Translations under genes and position numbers: made by a program | Assembly: GCA_022829145.1 (NCBI GenBank) | Contig: CM040742.1 | Span: 18,873,131 to 18,937,130 of the forward strand | Source of the DNA: Albula goreensis | Taxonomy: Eukaryota; Chordata; Actinopteri; Albuliformes; Albulidae | Reading direction: 5' to 3' | Length of the DNA: 64,000 nucleotides | In this document: positions 1-12,599 of the stretch, piece by piece | Numbering within the stretch: position 1 is the stretch's first letter | Layout of the letters: each line of letters opens with the position of its first letter | The notes under the pieces: generated by a model | Seen by the model: the letters and a program-made list of their open reading frames with translations, nothing else | Database searches by the model: none | Told to the model about the DNA's origin: nothing

Positions 1-2717
1 TCAAATCATTTGCTTCCCATAGCCTTTGCGCCAGCCTCTGGAGATCGAATATCACCCCTGCTGTTAATGACTGAAGACAGTGAACATAATGCCGGATTAA
101 GTGCTCTCCTCCCCCGGAACAAGGTTTAGTTAAACTGATGTATGTTGCCTCCCTGCGATTCTTAGTCATGCCGTTTATACCGTGTTACAGAAAAACCTTG
201 TTCATAAAATACATTTACTTACCACTCATAATGATTTTTATTTTATACAACACTTTAATGACTGTTTTCTGAACGATGGTGGTAGTTGTATCTCCATTTA
301 CATAAAACCAATCACAAAGGCTGTAAAAAATGGTTCTGGAGTAATCTCGACCATAGATTACCCATCCCCTGCATATGAAGGATCTGTGACATACTGATTG
401 TAAATTAGAGTCAGTGAAAGTGGATCTCCCCCATCTGTCTTATTAATATGCTCAGGGGGATTCCTTAACTGCCAATAAACTGCCTTTGAAAGCTTGTGAC
501 ATTATCACTTTTACCATAAACCGCTATTTTTCATGGCACTTTATTTTATTTTACGATGCAAAATGTAGGGGGTGGGTGGGGGGGCAGTTATGTTCGGTGG
601 CAAACTTCTTTTCACTCAGTGTTTTTTAATGTGATATACAGCAAACACTCCCAGAGACTATAAGTCGTTTAATAGACTATAAAGCAAAGGTCCCCCGAAT
701 GTAAACAGAAGGGCCTTTATGGGCTCTACTGACTTTATGTGTTTTACTGACGGAGACATTTAAAATGGGCTTTTTTTTCCTTCTTTCAGTCACATGACTG
801 ACAGCATAGGATCCCCCCATGTGCCATGTCCCGATTAAACCAATCGCATTAAGGCTGAACGGCATGTAACCAGTGAAGCAAGGCCCCTTCAGTAAGCGTG
901 CATGAGTTGTGCTCGCAGAATCAAGTGAGGAATGGGCAGCATCTAACTCAACCGTCGTAATTTCTGACCAGGGGGTCTATATTTAGTTGAAAAGGGGTTG
1001 ATAACTGGCTTGGACCATATCTGGCACCAGTCAGCCCATCTGTATCCATAATTTGCTGACTGGCTATGGCTGTGGTTTTAGAAAATGTTTCCCACATAGT
1101 GAGAAAAAAAGCAGACTGATTTAAGTACTCTGGTTTCTCTGTGTGATTATATATGCCTAATACATTATACAATAACTGAGCATTGCGCCTTATGTAACAC
1201 CTAACATTATGTATTTTATGCAAATCTTTTCATTTGCTTGACAATCTGTTCTACGTATATTATTTTAATCATATTTTAGCTGCTTTAAAATAGTGTATTT
1301 TTGTCTTTTTGCTAGGTCACACTTACGTTTGCATTTGAATCATTTAGCAAATGTTTTCAATTCAGTTATACTTACATGAAGGATTTACAGGACAGGAAGT
1401 GCTTAAGTTGACAAAGCAAAATATAACCTCAATGATTTTAACCACCTAAAATAAAGCTTAAGCTAAATTTCTAAAACTTACTATGCACAATGGACAAAAC
1501 TGTTATCAAAACATGAAGTATTTAAAAAAAGGAATATGAGCCTAAATGAGCGATATTGAGGGCAAAATGATCTTAACCACTATGTGTAAAATGAATGCCT
1601 CTTTTGGGAACCACAACTCCCACATATACAGGAATAAAGGTAATTCCACACATCTCAACCGTCCGTCAGCCACTCCTTCCTGTGTTTGCTTACTGCTGAC
1701 CTGAGAGCTGAGGCTGAAATCATTAAAGCTTACATTATCTGCATCACTGTTTTCTCTACTATTATTTCCTGGACCATTACATTAGCCTGATGGTATAATA
1801 TGACATTCAACCACTACACACGGTATTGTGTCACACACCATAATAATCTCCAATAGCTCTTTTAAAAAAAAAAAGTTACATACAGCCACGGTAATAATCC
1901 TCTTAGACTGTATTATAGAAGTAATGCAATCTATTCAATATAATATTAAGTGAACTTTTTACCTTCAAGCAAGTGTGAATGAGTGATAGTTTTTTGAGAA
2001 ACCCACAGTGTTGTATAAGACATGAAAAGCTGCACCACATCCTTATATTTGTTAATAAAATATTAAGACACTGACTCCTTATTTTTCAACATGAATTTTA
2101 AGGAGAGCTCATCCCTCGACTGAAAGAAGTATGGAAACCCTGCTGTGAACCCCCTAAATGGATAGAGAAGTGCTGGCCCATGGAGAACATCCCACAATGC
2201 ACTGCATGTGCTTCTGTGAGGCTGTGAACCCTCATTCTGACCTCTGGGATCCAGCTAATGGATTGGTCTGTCATGGCTGCTGTGAGTGTAGGGAAGCAAA
2301 CTGTTTTGGGCCTACATGTTTTCACTCTCAGAAGTGATTACTGGATTCACCCTCAGGAGAGAAAGAAGGTCCACAGCACCTGACTGAATAGTGGAATTGA
2401 GAGTAGGAAGGCAAGTGAAATGTCACTCTGTGATAAGCCCTTTCTAATGCTCAGCTCTTTGGGTATGATGGTAACAATGATGTGATTGCAAGCATCTTTA
2501 GTGCCTCAGCATTAGCTAAATGTATCGAGCAAAAGGTCCAAACCAGGGGAATGTGGACCTCCAGAAATGAAGTTGTCCCTTGGGGTTTCCCCACACCTAA
2601 CTAAACCTATCAGGCTACGCAGTGACCCATTCAGACCAACTCAGGTTGAGGAAGCTGACTGCTCTGATTCAGGTAATGCCGTGGCTTCACTTCTTTCCTG
2701 ACTAACAAATACACACT
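1..2717. other. Unannotated non-coding DNA
   Basis: No gene is supported here; open frames are short and have no recognisable domain. Two stretches (about 1-180 and 815-1100) are more complex and CpG-bearing than the surrounding AT-rich DNA and could be conserved non-coding elements. A G-rich run at 568-584 is listed separately. The rest is ordinary AT-rich sequence with short A and T runs. Confidence 0.6.
568..584 (+). other. Putative G-quadruplex motif
   Basis: A G-rich run interrupted by two single T residues contains four GGG tracts with one-base loops (570-572, 574-576, 578-580, 582-584). Single-base loops favour a stable parallel quadruplex. It lies in non-coding DNA with no gene start nearby, so any function is unknown. 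Confidence 0.4.
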
Positions 2718-2725
2718 GCCTATGT

Positions 2726-2930
2726 CAGGGGTGTCAAACTGCAGTCCTAGAGGGCCGCAGTGGTAGCTGGTTTTTGGTGTGTTTTAGCACTTAATCGATT
2801 AATTAAATCACTGGTTGGCTAAAGAGTCCACACACCTGGTTTCCAAGGCCTAAAATGGCTGCCAATCGACAGGAAAGAACAAAAACCCGCAGACACTGCG
2901 GCCCTCCAGGACTGGAGTTTGACACCCCTG
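2726..2930 (+). mobile_element. hAT-type miniature inverted-repeat element, complete, copy 1
   Basis: A 205-bp non-autonomous DNA transposon. The left end begins CAGGGGTGTCAAACTGCAGT and the right end is its near-perfect reverse complement, so the terminal inverted repeats run about 35 bp. The element is flanked by an exact 8-bp direct repeat, GCCTATGT, at 2718-2725 and 2931-2938, which is the target duplication size of the hAT superfamily. It has no transposase coding capacity and would have depended on an autonomous hAT in trans. The internal stretch CACACCTGGTTTCCAAGGCC recurs in two degraded copies at 28962-29105 and 34702-34859. The 63-aa frame inside it is an accident. Confidence 0.9.
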
Positions 2931-2938
2931 GCCTATGT

Positions 2939-4069
2939 CATCAGAGGAACATGGATCCAACGTATACATTTGGGATAGAAACTGAAAAAATGAAGGATAG
3001 TGAATTTGTAACTCTTCTACATTTATTAATGGAAACTGGATTGTGAGGTTAGTGTGAGAAACCTGTGACTTTTGTCATTAACTTCTGAAGTACTTTCTTA
3101 GTGTCAGTTTTAGACACCCCCACAGACCAAAAAAGAGAATTGGCCTATGCTGCTTAAGATGATTACATTTTAATTAATTAGTTTTAATTTCCAAAGAGCT
3201 CCTTAATCCTGTGGTGTCAAAGAATCACAATTGTAAAGTAAAATAAAGAGGAAGGGAGGAGAACTCAAAGAGTCGATCAAAGAATGCCAAACTTTTCAAA
3301 TCAACATTGTGGTGGATTCAGTGTGGATTCTGAACTGCAGGCGTGCGTTATTCCAGCCGATATGTAACATCCTTTTATCGTAGCAATGGTCTGTATATTA
3401 GCTGGCTGTAAATTTGCTTCTCTTACTTCGCCCCAATAAAGATGTCTCACATGTTGCGATGTACAGTTTTGCATATTTTACAGATTTTATGTGGCTGGTC
3501 TGTTGATAAAGTTACTAAACAAACGAGGGAGTATTATTCCTCCAAGCATTTCCGTGCATCACTACATCACCACTCCCTCCTTCCATTCTTTTAAAGGTGT
3601 ATGGTGGCAAAATCCGCTGGAGGGGGTGCTAAATGTACAACACTTTTGTGCTTTTTTATATGATATCCATAACAATTGCTTTATTATGTAAACAGAATGA
3701 ATTTGCTTTCATTTACTGTATGTCCCCTTCATTAAATGTTCATTTTCAAGTAAGAATATACATTACTTTACAGTAGTGCCCCAGTTCATTTATTTTGAAG
3801 AATATTATGGTGATAATTTATTGTATTTTGGAGATATGTAATGATAATCAGGATGTATTCTAACATATCTAGGTTTTGTTTAGTTCCCAAACAATTACAC
3901 CCCATATTGACTCAACTCAAACATGATTTGAATGTCCATCTCATCTCAGTGGCTGTTACTTTACTTTCAGTGAGCATCTGCTCTCTCTTGTATTGTCTTC
4001 GTATTGCGTTACATCCATTAGCATCTAGGCCACTACGCATCTTGCTTTAGATGTAAGTTCCTTTGATCA
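2939..4069. other. Unannotated non-coding DNA
   Basis: AT-rich sequence with no supported gene, RNA or repeat. Short open frames (for example 3491-3691 and 3841-4050) show no domain and no codon signal. Confidence 0.55.
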
Positions 4070-4262
4070 TCTTCTTGTCTGAACCCATTACCTTCTAGCT
4101 TCCTTTTCCCAACCTGACTCTATCAGTTCCTTGGCCCATTCTCTCCCTTGCTTCCATTTCTTCTTGGGTTCATCTGCTGTCCCTGTCTCCATTAGCCCCT
4201 TGACCCATTTTCATCCTCTACCTCTATCAGTTTCTGGCCCATTTCCATCTCTCTCTCCTTTG
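4070..4262 (+). repeat. Pyrimidine-rich degenerate repeat
   Basis: A C/T-dominated stretch in which related phrases recur at irregular spacing: CTATCAGTTCCTTGGCCCAT near 4120, a diverged form near 4190, and CTATCAGTTTCTGGCCCATT near 4223. It looks like an old, decayed minisatellite or simple-sequence expansion. The open frame across it is low-complexity and not a gene. Confidence 0.5.
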
Positions 4263-5996
4263 GTTTGCTTTCATGTTTTGACCACACTAGTCAGGTTAGC
4301 TTTTCCCAGTACTGGAAGGAGAGGTTATACAAATTATAATTAGGTTTTACTCAAAATGGTAAAAAAAATATTACTGAAAATAAACGTTTCATAAATAACC
4401 ATCAAATAAGATGGTTATGAAAGACCATCAAAAAAACCACATAATTCACTGAAAGAGCTCTCTGTTTGTATTACCTGCCACCTTGAGCAGACAAACTGTT
4501 TGTCAATGTCTAAAATGAAATATTCAGATTTGCACCTTAACAGCTCTTCAGAGCTGAAAGAGTATTCGAGAATATTTAATAGTTATTCCTCTCCAATCAA
4601 CATTCAGAAATAACAACCCATTTTTGTTCTACCACCTTTTTGCTCAGTGTGTTCATTTCAGAATTAATTTTAGCTTGCAGCCATTTTTTACAAATTATAT
4701 TTGTATACGTGCACGGTATTGATAAAGTACAAAAAGTTAGCACTCTCTGTCTTTAGGCTTTTCTTTTATGCATTTTCCCTTTTTCATGAATTTTGCATTG
4801 CTGAGTTGAGTTTACATGTCAGTTTTTACCTTTTTGAATGTTCTGGTCTCTTAACCTTGTCCTGTAATGCAACTCTCTGCTTGAAGATCAGCTTGCTTTT
4901 CCAGTTTTGCAGTAAAATCTAACAGGCATAAAAGATGAAAATATAAATGAAACCATGCAGTTAAATTTCATTGCCAGCCATCAGAGAAAAATCCTAAAAT
5001 CCTGGGAAACTTGTCAAAAATTCATCATATGGATGGCCGTGATTTTTTCTTTTGGGCCAAGGTCCCAATGTTCATTTGTTTAAAACCTCTAGAAGGCCAT
5101 TATTCTGCATTCATGCATTGCATCATAGTGGCCTTCAGCCAAAATGAATGGAGTGAAGTGCTCAGGATGTGTGGTACAGAGCGAACGGTAGGTTATTTGT
5201 GGTGATAATTTCAAGATCATTTAATTCTTCACACGTCCTCACAGATCTGTAGGCAGGTAGAGGATTATAGTGGCACACTCTGATCAGAACATCTCTGAAT
5301 GGATTCCCACAGATTTCTCCTAGCTTTATAAATGCACCGCGCAAATGATTAATATTGTATTATTGATAAAGGAAAAAAAAAAGATTTAATTTTTACAGAT
5401 AATAACAAAATATTAAAAAATAAAATAATTAAATGATGTCTTGTAAGATACAAGTATATATATTTCTTTGTTTATAGAGCATCAGTACTCTCCACACAGT
5501 GATGGGTACGATAGCATCGCCACAGTGACTCCTGGAAATCCATCTTGTGCTCAGGCTTTATCTCCAGTAGGTTGTGTTCTGAGATGGGGAAACATTGTGC
5601 AAAGGTGCTGCCTTCCTTGACGATGCCTTTGGAGATTAGGCCGAAACAATCCTTTCATGTGAAGTTTATGGGCACTCTGTTCAACTTTTAAAATTGCTTT
5701 CAGAAAATCATCTACTCTTTCCATAAATTACATGAAGGAAATGGACAAATATGGAGTGCACATAAATGGACGGTGTTACTACATAAGTATAAAGAGCACT
5801 CTACTAAAACCAATATGCCATTTTCCATTAACTTTGAGTAATTTGCAGTATATTGACTTATATGGAAATTTTATGATCCTCCTCATATAATTAATTTTGT
5901 CATAGCATTTCAGACCTGTGATGACATGTGACATAATTCACACAGAAATCATAATCTCACCAAAAAATGGTGTAAAATTGTCGTAAATAAAATTGT
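4263..5996. other. Unannotated non-coding DNA
   Basis: No gene supported. A small hairpin with 9-bp arms and a 6-nt loop lies at 4395-4418. AT-rich low-complexity runs occur near 5340-5460. The remainder is unremarkable. Confidence 0.55.
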
Positions 5997-7128
5997 CCTA
6001 AAGCAAAACACAATGCAACGAATAATAAGCATGTACTGGACCTAAAGAAAAACACAATGCAACGAATAATAATCATGTACTGGACCTAAAGAAAAACACA
6101 ATGCAACGAATAATAATCATGTACTGGGCCTAAAGAAAAACACAATGCAACGAATAATAATCATGTACTGGGCCTAAAGAAAAACACAATGCAACGAATA
6201 ATAATCATGTGCTGGACCTAAAGAAAAACACAATGCAACGAATAATAATCATGTGCTGGACCTAAAGAAAAACACAATGCAACGAATAATAATCATGTGC
6301 TGGACCTAAAGAAAAACACAATGCAACGAATAATAATCATGTACTGGGCCTAAAGAAAAACACAATGCAACGAATAATAATCATGTACTGGGCCTAAAGA
6401 AAAACACAATGCAACGAATAATAATCATGTACTGGGCCTAAAGAAAACACAATGCAACGAATAATAATCATGTGCTGGACCTAAAGAAAAACACAATGCA
6501 ACGAATAATAATCATGTACTGGACCTAAAGAAAAACACAATGCAACGAATAATAAGCATGTACTGGACCTAAAGAAAAACACAATGCAACGAATAATAAT
6601 CATGTACTGGGCCTAAAGAAAAACACAATGCAACGAATAATAATCATGTACTGGACCTAAAGAAAAACACAATGCAACGAATAATAATCATGTACTGGGC
6701 CTAAAGAAAAACACAATGCAACGAATAATAATCATGTACTGGGCCTAAAGAAAAACACAATGCAACGAATAATAATCATGTGCTGGACCTAAAGAAAAAC
6801 ACAATGCAACGAATAATAATCATGTGCTGGACCTAAAGAAAAACACAATGCAACGAATAATAATCATGTGCTGGACCTAAAGAAAAACACAATGCAACGA
6901 ATAATAATCATGTACTGGGCCTAAAGAAAAACACAATGCAACGAATAATAATCATGTACTGGGCCTAAAGAAAAACACAATGCAACGAATAATAATCATG
7001 TACTGGGCCTAAAGAAAAACACAATGCAACGAATAATAATCATGTGCTGGACCTAAAGAAAAACACAATGCAACGAATAATAATCATGTACTGGGCCTAA
7101 AGAAAAACACAATGCAACGAATAATAAA
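5997..7128 (+). repeat. 44-bp minisatellite array, about 26 units
   Basis: A tandem array of a 44-bp unit starting CCTAAAGAAAAACACAATGC and ending in ATCATGTACTGG or a variant. Copies are nearly identical. Variation is confined to a few sites: GTACTGGGCC, GTGCTGGACC or GTACTGGACC at the unit end, TAAGCATG in units 1 and 13, and a one-base deletion near 6443. The variants are ordered: units 3-11 and 16-24 carry the same nine-unit string, so a large block was duplicated as a whole. Such homogeneity suggests recent unequal exchange or gene conversion. There is no open frame through the array and no evidence of a function. Confidence 0.95.
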
Positions 7129-9179
7129 TACAAATCACTACCAAAGAGAGAGTGTAGTTTAAATGCAATCGAGGTGTTCGGTTATAGCTAAGCCCCCACG
7201 TCTGCATGTCCTCATAGAGGCCACAATGAAGAGATGCTGGTACTGGCTGAGATATGTCTAATGAGATCATGCTGTAACAAAGGTAAATAATGACCAATGG
7301 TGAGACTTAATAACTGTGGGAAGGGATAATTTTTGATGAAGGAATTGGCAGATAAAATAAAGAGAAGAAGGTGCAGATGTAGGAGATGGTAAGTAAAAAA
7401 AGACAAAATAACCTATGTTTGGGTTACTCAGAGGCTATATGTTTGCCTTGGAAATGACAAACCAGTACCATAAAAGAGCTATTTAAGGAATGCATAGGTG
7501 AGATACTTTATTTAATTAATGCATTTGGTAAATTAATGAATCTCGAAATTTGCTATGATAAGGCATTTCAGAAATGACAGTCTGATTTCTGCTTATGAAT
7601 TCTGTCAACGCTACACTGGTTATGAGAAGGATTTATCAGTGAGAAACACATTTTGGATAGAGCCAGAAAAGCATGAAATTGGAAATAAAACCTTTGAATG
7701 TATCGATCCGTCACTTGCACCATCTTGCCATACTAAACAGGGCCTCCTCGAAATTAAAGTAAATGTAGATTCCTCTCACATTCGCAAGTGTGTTTACATC
7801 AAACATTGGAGCTGCAGCCAGAAATAAGTCTTGATTAGTATGTCTATAACAATAAGTAAGTATATTACAATATTTTTTACGTGATAAATCTTAGTAATGT
7901 AGTTTATGGTTGTATTCCTAAAAATGGGACTGCTACTAAACTCTAGGTTTACATGTAAGTACTTTCAATGAGAAAAAAAGTTAAATATCAATGCTGTTCA
8001 ACATTTTAACAAAAATACCTACTCAGGAAATGCTATTAAGGAAAAGGGTGCAACTGGCAGCCACAATATTTATCACAATTTGAACAAATAAACACTCCCA
8101 AACAAATGATATTGCAGTTAATGTTTTTAGCAGATATGTATTATTAAAGCACAGTTATTTACATTCATTCTTGTAAAATGGACTGCTGGCTAAGTGAAAA
8201 CAAAGAGAGATGGCATAGCAAAGTGAATATAATTACTCTGACCATTTAACCAATGAATCAATATGGTGTGTGTATTATCATTTCAGGACAAAGTTTCCAG
8301 AGGGAAATTGCTTTTAGTGGGAAATTCCCTTGAATCCTTCTGTTTACTGAGAACATTACTGTTAGCCTCCTTGTACTGATTAAAATTACTGTTGGCTCCC
8401 ATTTACGTTTTACTGTTAGCCCCTTTTTAATGGGGAAATTACAATTACCCTCATTTTTCCTGGAAAAGTGGTGTTTAGCTAATCCAAACCAAGGGCATCG
8501 CCCAGATCAGGAGATGTATATCCAGGCAATTAAATGTGACCCACAACCCCCCCACCCCAACCCCCTATATCGCAGGATCTAGCCAGTGAATACTGCTGAA
8601 TGGGACAGAAAATATGAAAGGCCACTCCAAGAGCTTCCTCTGTGTTTCTCAATTACAGCTATCAGACGCATGGGGCTGGGTGTGAGAGATAGAATGGCAG
8701 CGTCCCTGAATGTGTGTTCAGTGAGCTCCTTTTCCCCTCCCATCCCCACTCAGAGTAAAGTTGTAAGGTATGGCAATCATCACTGCTCAACTTCATGGGC
8801 AGCTTTTGGAACTTGCTTGCATAAATCGATTCCAGTGTGTGACGCTAATAACATCATCAGCACTACACCAAAACTTCACTGGTTCTAAACCTGCTTTTGA
8901 TTCATATTCCAACACCAACTGCCCTGCTCCTCCCATGTAAAAATCCACAAGTACATTGTACAAGACCTTAAAATCAATAACACCATTGTTGATTTATTTT
9001 ATGTGATGTCACTTTCAATGCCAGAAGAGACGCATTAACACTTTATCTATTGTATAAAATACAGTTTTTACTGTTCAATAGAGACGATACCATGCTTTTA
9101 ACAATAAAGTATGTAGGTTTCTAATAGAGCAAGTGTTGTGACATTTCTGTGGCACTGATTTTGATTTAATTATGGCTGC
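7129..9179. other. Unannotated non-coding DNA with a short decayed repeat
   Basis: No supported gene. The 90-aa frame at 7555-7827 has no recognisable domain. At about 8354-8430 the phrase TTACTGTTAGC or TTACTGTTGGC occurs three times, spaced roughly 20-35 bp, as a small degenerate repeat. A C-rich run at 8547-8565 could form a quadruplex on the minus strand. The rest is AT-rich. Confidence 0.5.
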
Positions 9180-10250
9180 ACCGTATGCCTTTTGTTGTTT
9201 GGGCCCAGCCTACCTCCGGGATATCATTTCACTTTTTTGCTGAAATGATGCCACAGTGCTCCCAACACCAAAAGACACACCTGCAGTTTACTCCTTGTTC
9301 CTGTTTAGGGACCGGGCATGTGGGGGTGACAGAGGGCGTAATAGAGACATCATTATCCGGTGTGAATGAGTAATCCATACTGCACCCCATGCGTGAATGC
9401 CCATGGGAAATCACGGACCTACTGAGGGGCGACGACGGGGCCAGACAATTTACCCTCACAAACGCACACAGGGGCACTCACTCATACCGATTCAAATGAG
9501 ATGGTTAACGCCAAAACGACATTCAAGGATGAGGGACTCAAGGGCGAAGCCGAACGATCCGTGGTAGCTGAAGCGGGCTAATTGGAATGCGTAGGGGAAG
9601 ACTTTCTTTGTTGTGCAAGCTTTTAGCGTGTCCAAACAATGCTAGGAGAATTTGGTTGGCGAGAAGAAGGGAGAGAGACAGCCAAGAGCTGAAGCTCATG
9701 AAAACCTAATGATTGCTTTTTTTTTGTTGCTTGAAATCAGATACGTTGCTGACAGAAATCATTTCTCTGTTCATTCACATGTGGATGAAGGTTAAGGACA
9801 TCTGGAATATAATCTGAAGGTGCTTAAATTAGGCTGCTTTTGTCAGTAATGGGACTCGACATTGCCTGATGCTTCACTCCCTCCATACCACTCCTGCTTC
9901 CTAACGTGCTTTGAATTATTTCGACTTTTAATCTCGAGGTGAGGTTTAGGCCCCTTCAGCGGCCACGGCTGACAGCGATGACCAGCGAGCGACAGAACAT
10001 TTTTAAGTGGACCTGACTGATGGTGTGGCAGCTGCAGAAACTGGCAAACATCCTCTCTCTCTTTCTCTCTCATAAATGTCAGAGGGATAGATTTCTGTAT
10101 TCAAAATGCTACACAACCGTTGCTCCGTTCAATTGGAAAGGTCACAGAGACACTAATGAGGCGCAGACTGAGAAAATAACAAGATTCGGCACCGACGCAG
10201 ACGTTCCCTCCTCCATCAATACAGGTCATCTGCTGTCTGACAGGAACACC
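9180..10250. promoter_or_regulatory. Candidate conserved non-coding cluster (CpG-bearing)
   Basis: Compared with its AT-rich neighbours this kilobase is more complex and contains many CpG dinucleotides (notably 9300-9600 and 9940-10000, 10150-10210). It has no extended open frame with a recognisable product. Runs such as GAAAACCTAATGATTGC resemble homeodomain-rich enhancer DNA of vertebrate developmental loci. This is judged from composition only; a decayed repeat or methylation-poor patch would look similar. Confidence 0.28.
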
Positions 10251-11725
10251 TAACTGCCAGAGATGCTCAGACTGGCACCAGTTCTTTGATTCCTCAAAAC
10301 ACTATTTCTTTTCATAATGGGTCCTGCACCAAGCTTCACTTGTTCTTTACTGGGTGAAGGGCGCACAGGTGATTCTTCCTCTAAAGGATTTCATTATAAA
10401 AATGTACCCTGTGAAGTGTGACATCTCAGACAGAGTGGGTGTTGAACCACCTTTTGGAGTGCAGCTCTTAAGGGTTGTGGTAATTTTGACTGAGAGGCTT
10501 GTAATTAGTCAGGCGATTGAATTGAAGGGGAAAAGCAAGACACCCACAAAATGCACTTAGGGGAAGTCTGTGTCAAATGTATGTAATATACTCAAGAAAA
10601 AATGGTATATGCTGCTCTATTAAAAAAAAAAACAACAACAATAATACATACTGGTGACACTTCATATTAAATAATAAAAACATTTTTATAAGGAGTTTGT
10701 AATCATGAGTCATTATGCACATTTTGTCATGTGTTTGTTAACATTAGTAAAGTACACTACATGTAGCAACTTTGACTTTGTGACCACAATTGGTGACTAT
10801 TGGCATCTGAATCAGTGCTCAGATCTCCAGCCTTCTACCTGTACTATGACCACAGACAATGCTATTTATGCTGTTAACAAAACATGTGCATATCATTTAA
10901 AGGACATGTTTAATTGCCTCCAATAAGAATATAATATTCTCAAAGAAATGTACATCCTAATGTAAGATCTGTTTTGACTGAATTATATATGGCCTTGAAG
11001 AGACATAGTGATGTAATGACCAGACTTTGACTTCGGCAGGGGTAATCTTTAAGACAAGCCATTCAGAAAACCTTGGTAGTAAAACGATGAATGTTTTTGT
11101 TCTTTTGATCATGTTATTTTCACATTGCCTTTTTGAAGAAACCCAGTGGTGTAATCTAAAAGGCATTGTACAAAGCATCCGGTGATTATCAATTATGAAT
11201 CAATAAGTATTCTTCTCTGAATGGTACTGTTGGCCCAACATGACCCTTGGTAATTGGTTGTCGAACTGAGTTTGACTCTAAATGATAAAATGAGCTCTGG
11301 GCCACAGCCACACTGGAAACATTACTCATTATACACTTCCCTTGTTTGTCCTTTGACCTTTTCCAGAACATTCTCCCTGACATAGCCTCAGATTTTACAA
11401 GGCCCAGGCTGAAGCTTGTAATTCAATTCAAAAGGAAAATTCAGATGGAGATGTGAGGGAATTAATGATCTTGAAGACTTTTGAAAAGTCTCATCAACTT
11501 AGTCGACACAGAATCAGTGACATTGGTTATTAAGGCTGTGGATATCCAATTTACTCAGTGTCAGAAACACCCAAAGGATTTGTTCCACCAATTAGACACT
11601 GGGAACACATTCATTTTGAATGGTTTGATTGTTTCGGAAGTGTATTTGTAAAGAGCTGTAAATTTAACTGCTTGGTTGTCTTTTTAAAATATTTTTGAAA
11701 CATACACTTTGGTATAATCACAGTA
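10251..11725. other. Unannotated non-coding DNA; weak dispersed-repeat trace
   Basis: No gene supported. Near 10945-10995 the phrase AATGTAAGATCTGTTTTGAC resembles part of the diverged dispersed repeat seen better at 41940-42045. An A-run with CAA repeats lies at 10622-10645. Confidence 0.45.
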
Positions 11726-12272
11726 CACTGAACCCTCCTTATTGCGGACCTCGTTAAAATGGATTTCAGTTATAATGGACTATTTATGCTGTAACAATAT
11801 GTGTGGTCTATTCTGGTTCAGACCTCTAACCACCAAAGCTTTGGCGTCGGCAGTGTGGGGATGATTCAAAGGTGGGTTTAGAAATGCAGGTGTAAGATCC
11901 TTTACCCGCTGTACAAAAAAAATTCAGTTTTCAATTTTCAAAATGTGTTGTAAACTCGACTTTTTACTTACGGTGGACCTCTGAGTGCAGAGGACATACA
12001 CCGTGTCTGAATAACAAAGAGTGTGCCTGGGTGTGATGGAATAGTACTGGTCAGCAGGTAAGGTGGTCTGATGTAGCTGGTAGAGTATAGAGGACCTCCT
12101 GAGTATTGTTGTATACCGAACTCTGAGTAAATATGGCTTGCTGCCACAGCCGAGGTGGGACTACAGTGTATTTTTTTGTATCATCATCCAGTTACATTTT
12201 ACTATTGGTTATATCTATATATATACATACTCTCTTTCCCCTCATTTAGTCCGGTTTAAAGAGGGTTCAGTG
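11726..12272. mobile_element. pogo/Tigger-like miniature inverted-repeat element
   Basis: A 547-bp segment bounded by inverted repeats. The left end starts CACTGAACCCTCCTTATTGC and the reverse complement of the right end starts CACTGAACCCTCTTTAAACC, followed in both by a GGA motif. CACTG(A/T)ACCCTC termini are typical of pogo/Tigger (Tc1-mariner) elements of fishes. The left flank is TA, the expected target dinucleotide; the right flank reads TG, probably a decayed TA. No transposase frame survives inside. The termini are clear; the family name rests on general resemblance. Confidence 0.65.
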
Positions 12273-12599
12273 TGATTATATTTTAACCATTGCTGTTGGT
12301 TGCCATAGTGATCACTCAGCCAGTGCGTGATGATTAGCCAAGTGAGCTAATTGTAATTGTTTAAATGCTCTACTGAAATATTTTATAATATGTGCTGTAT
12401 TCAGAGACATCTAAACTAATCCAGTGCTGCTTCCATTTTTTCAGGCTTTTGTTTTTTGAATTATTGGACTAACTTGTCCAAAGTGCAGCAAGAAAATATT
12501 TCATTAACCAAAGATTTGTATTCCTCCTGCTACACAGGTATTACTTTTTTGAGCTGTATTCAGGTAATTATATTTTCCTGAGTTGTTCTTGCACTAAAT

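Noticed and set aside
2160..2210. Promoter motif resembling the ACTACAATTCCCAGCATGC type (CATCCCACAATGCACTGC)
   Set aside because: The match is partial and there is no gene start or CpG context.
5997..7128. CRISPR-like array
   Set aside because: The 44-bp units are directly adjacent with no unique spacers, no cas genes exist nearby, and the DNA is vertebrate.
7555..7827. 90-residue plus-strand gene
   Set aside because: No recognisable domain, no splice or promoter support, AT-rich chance codons.
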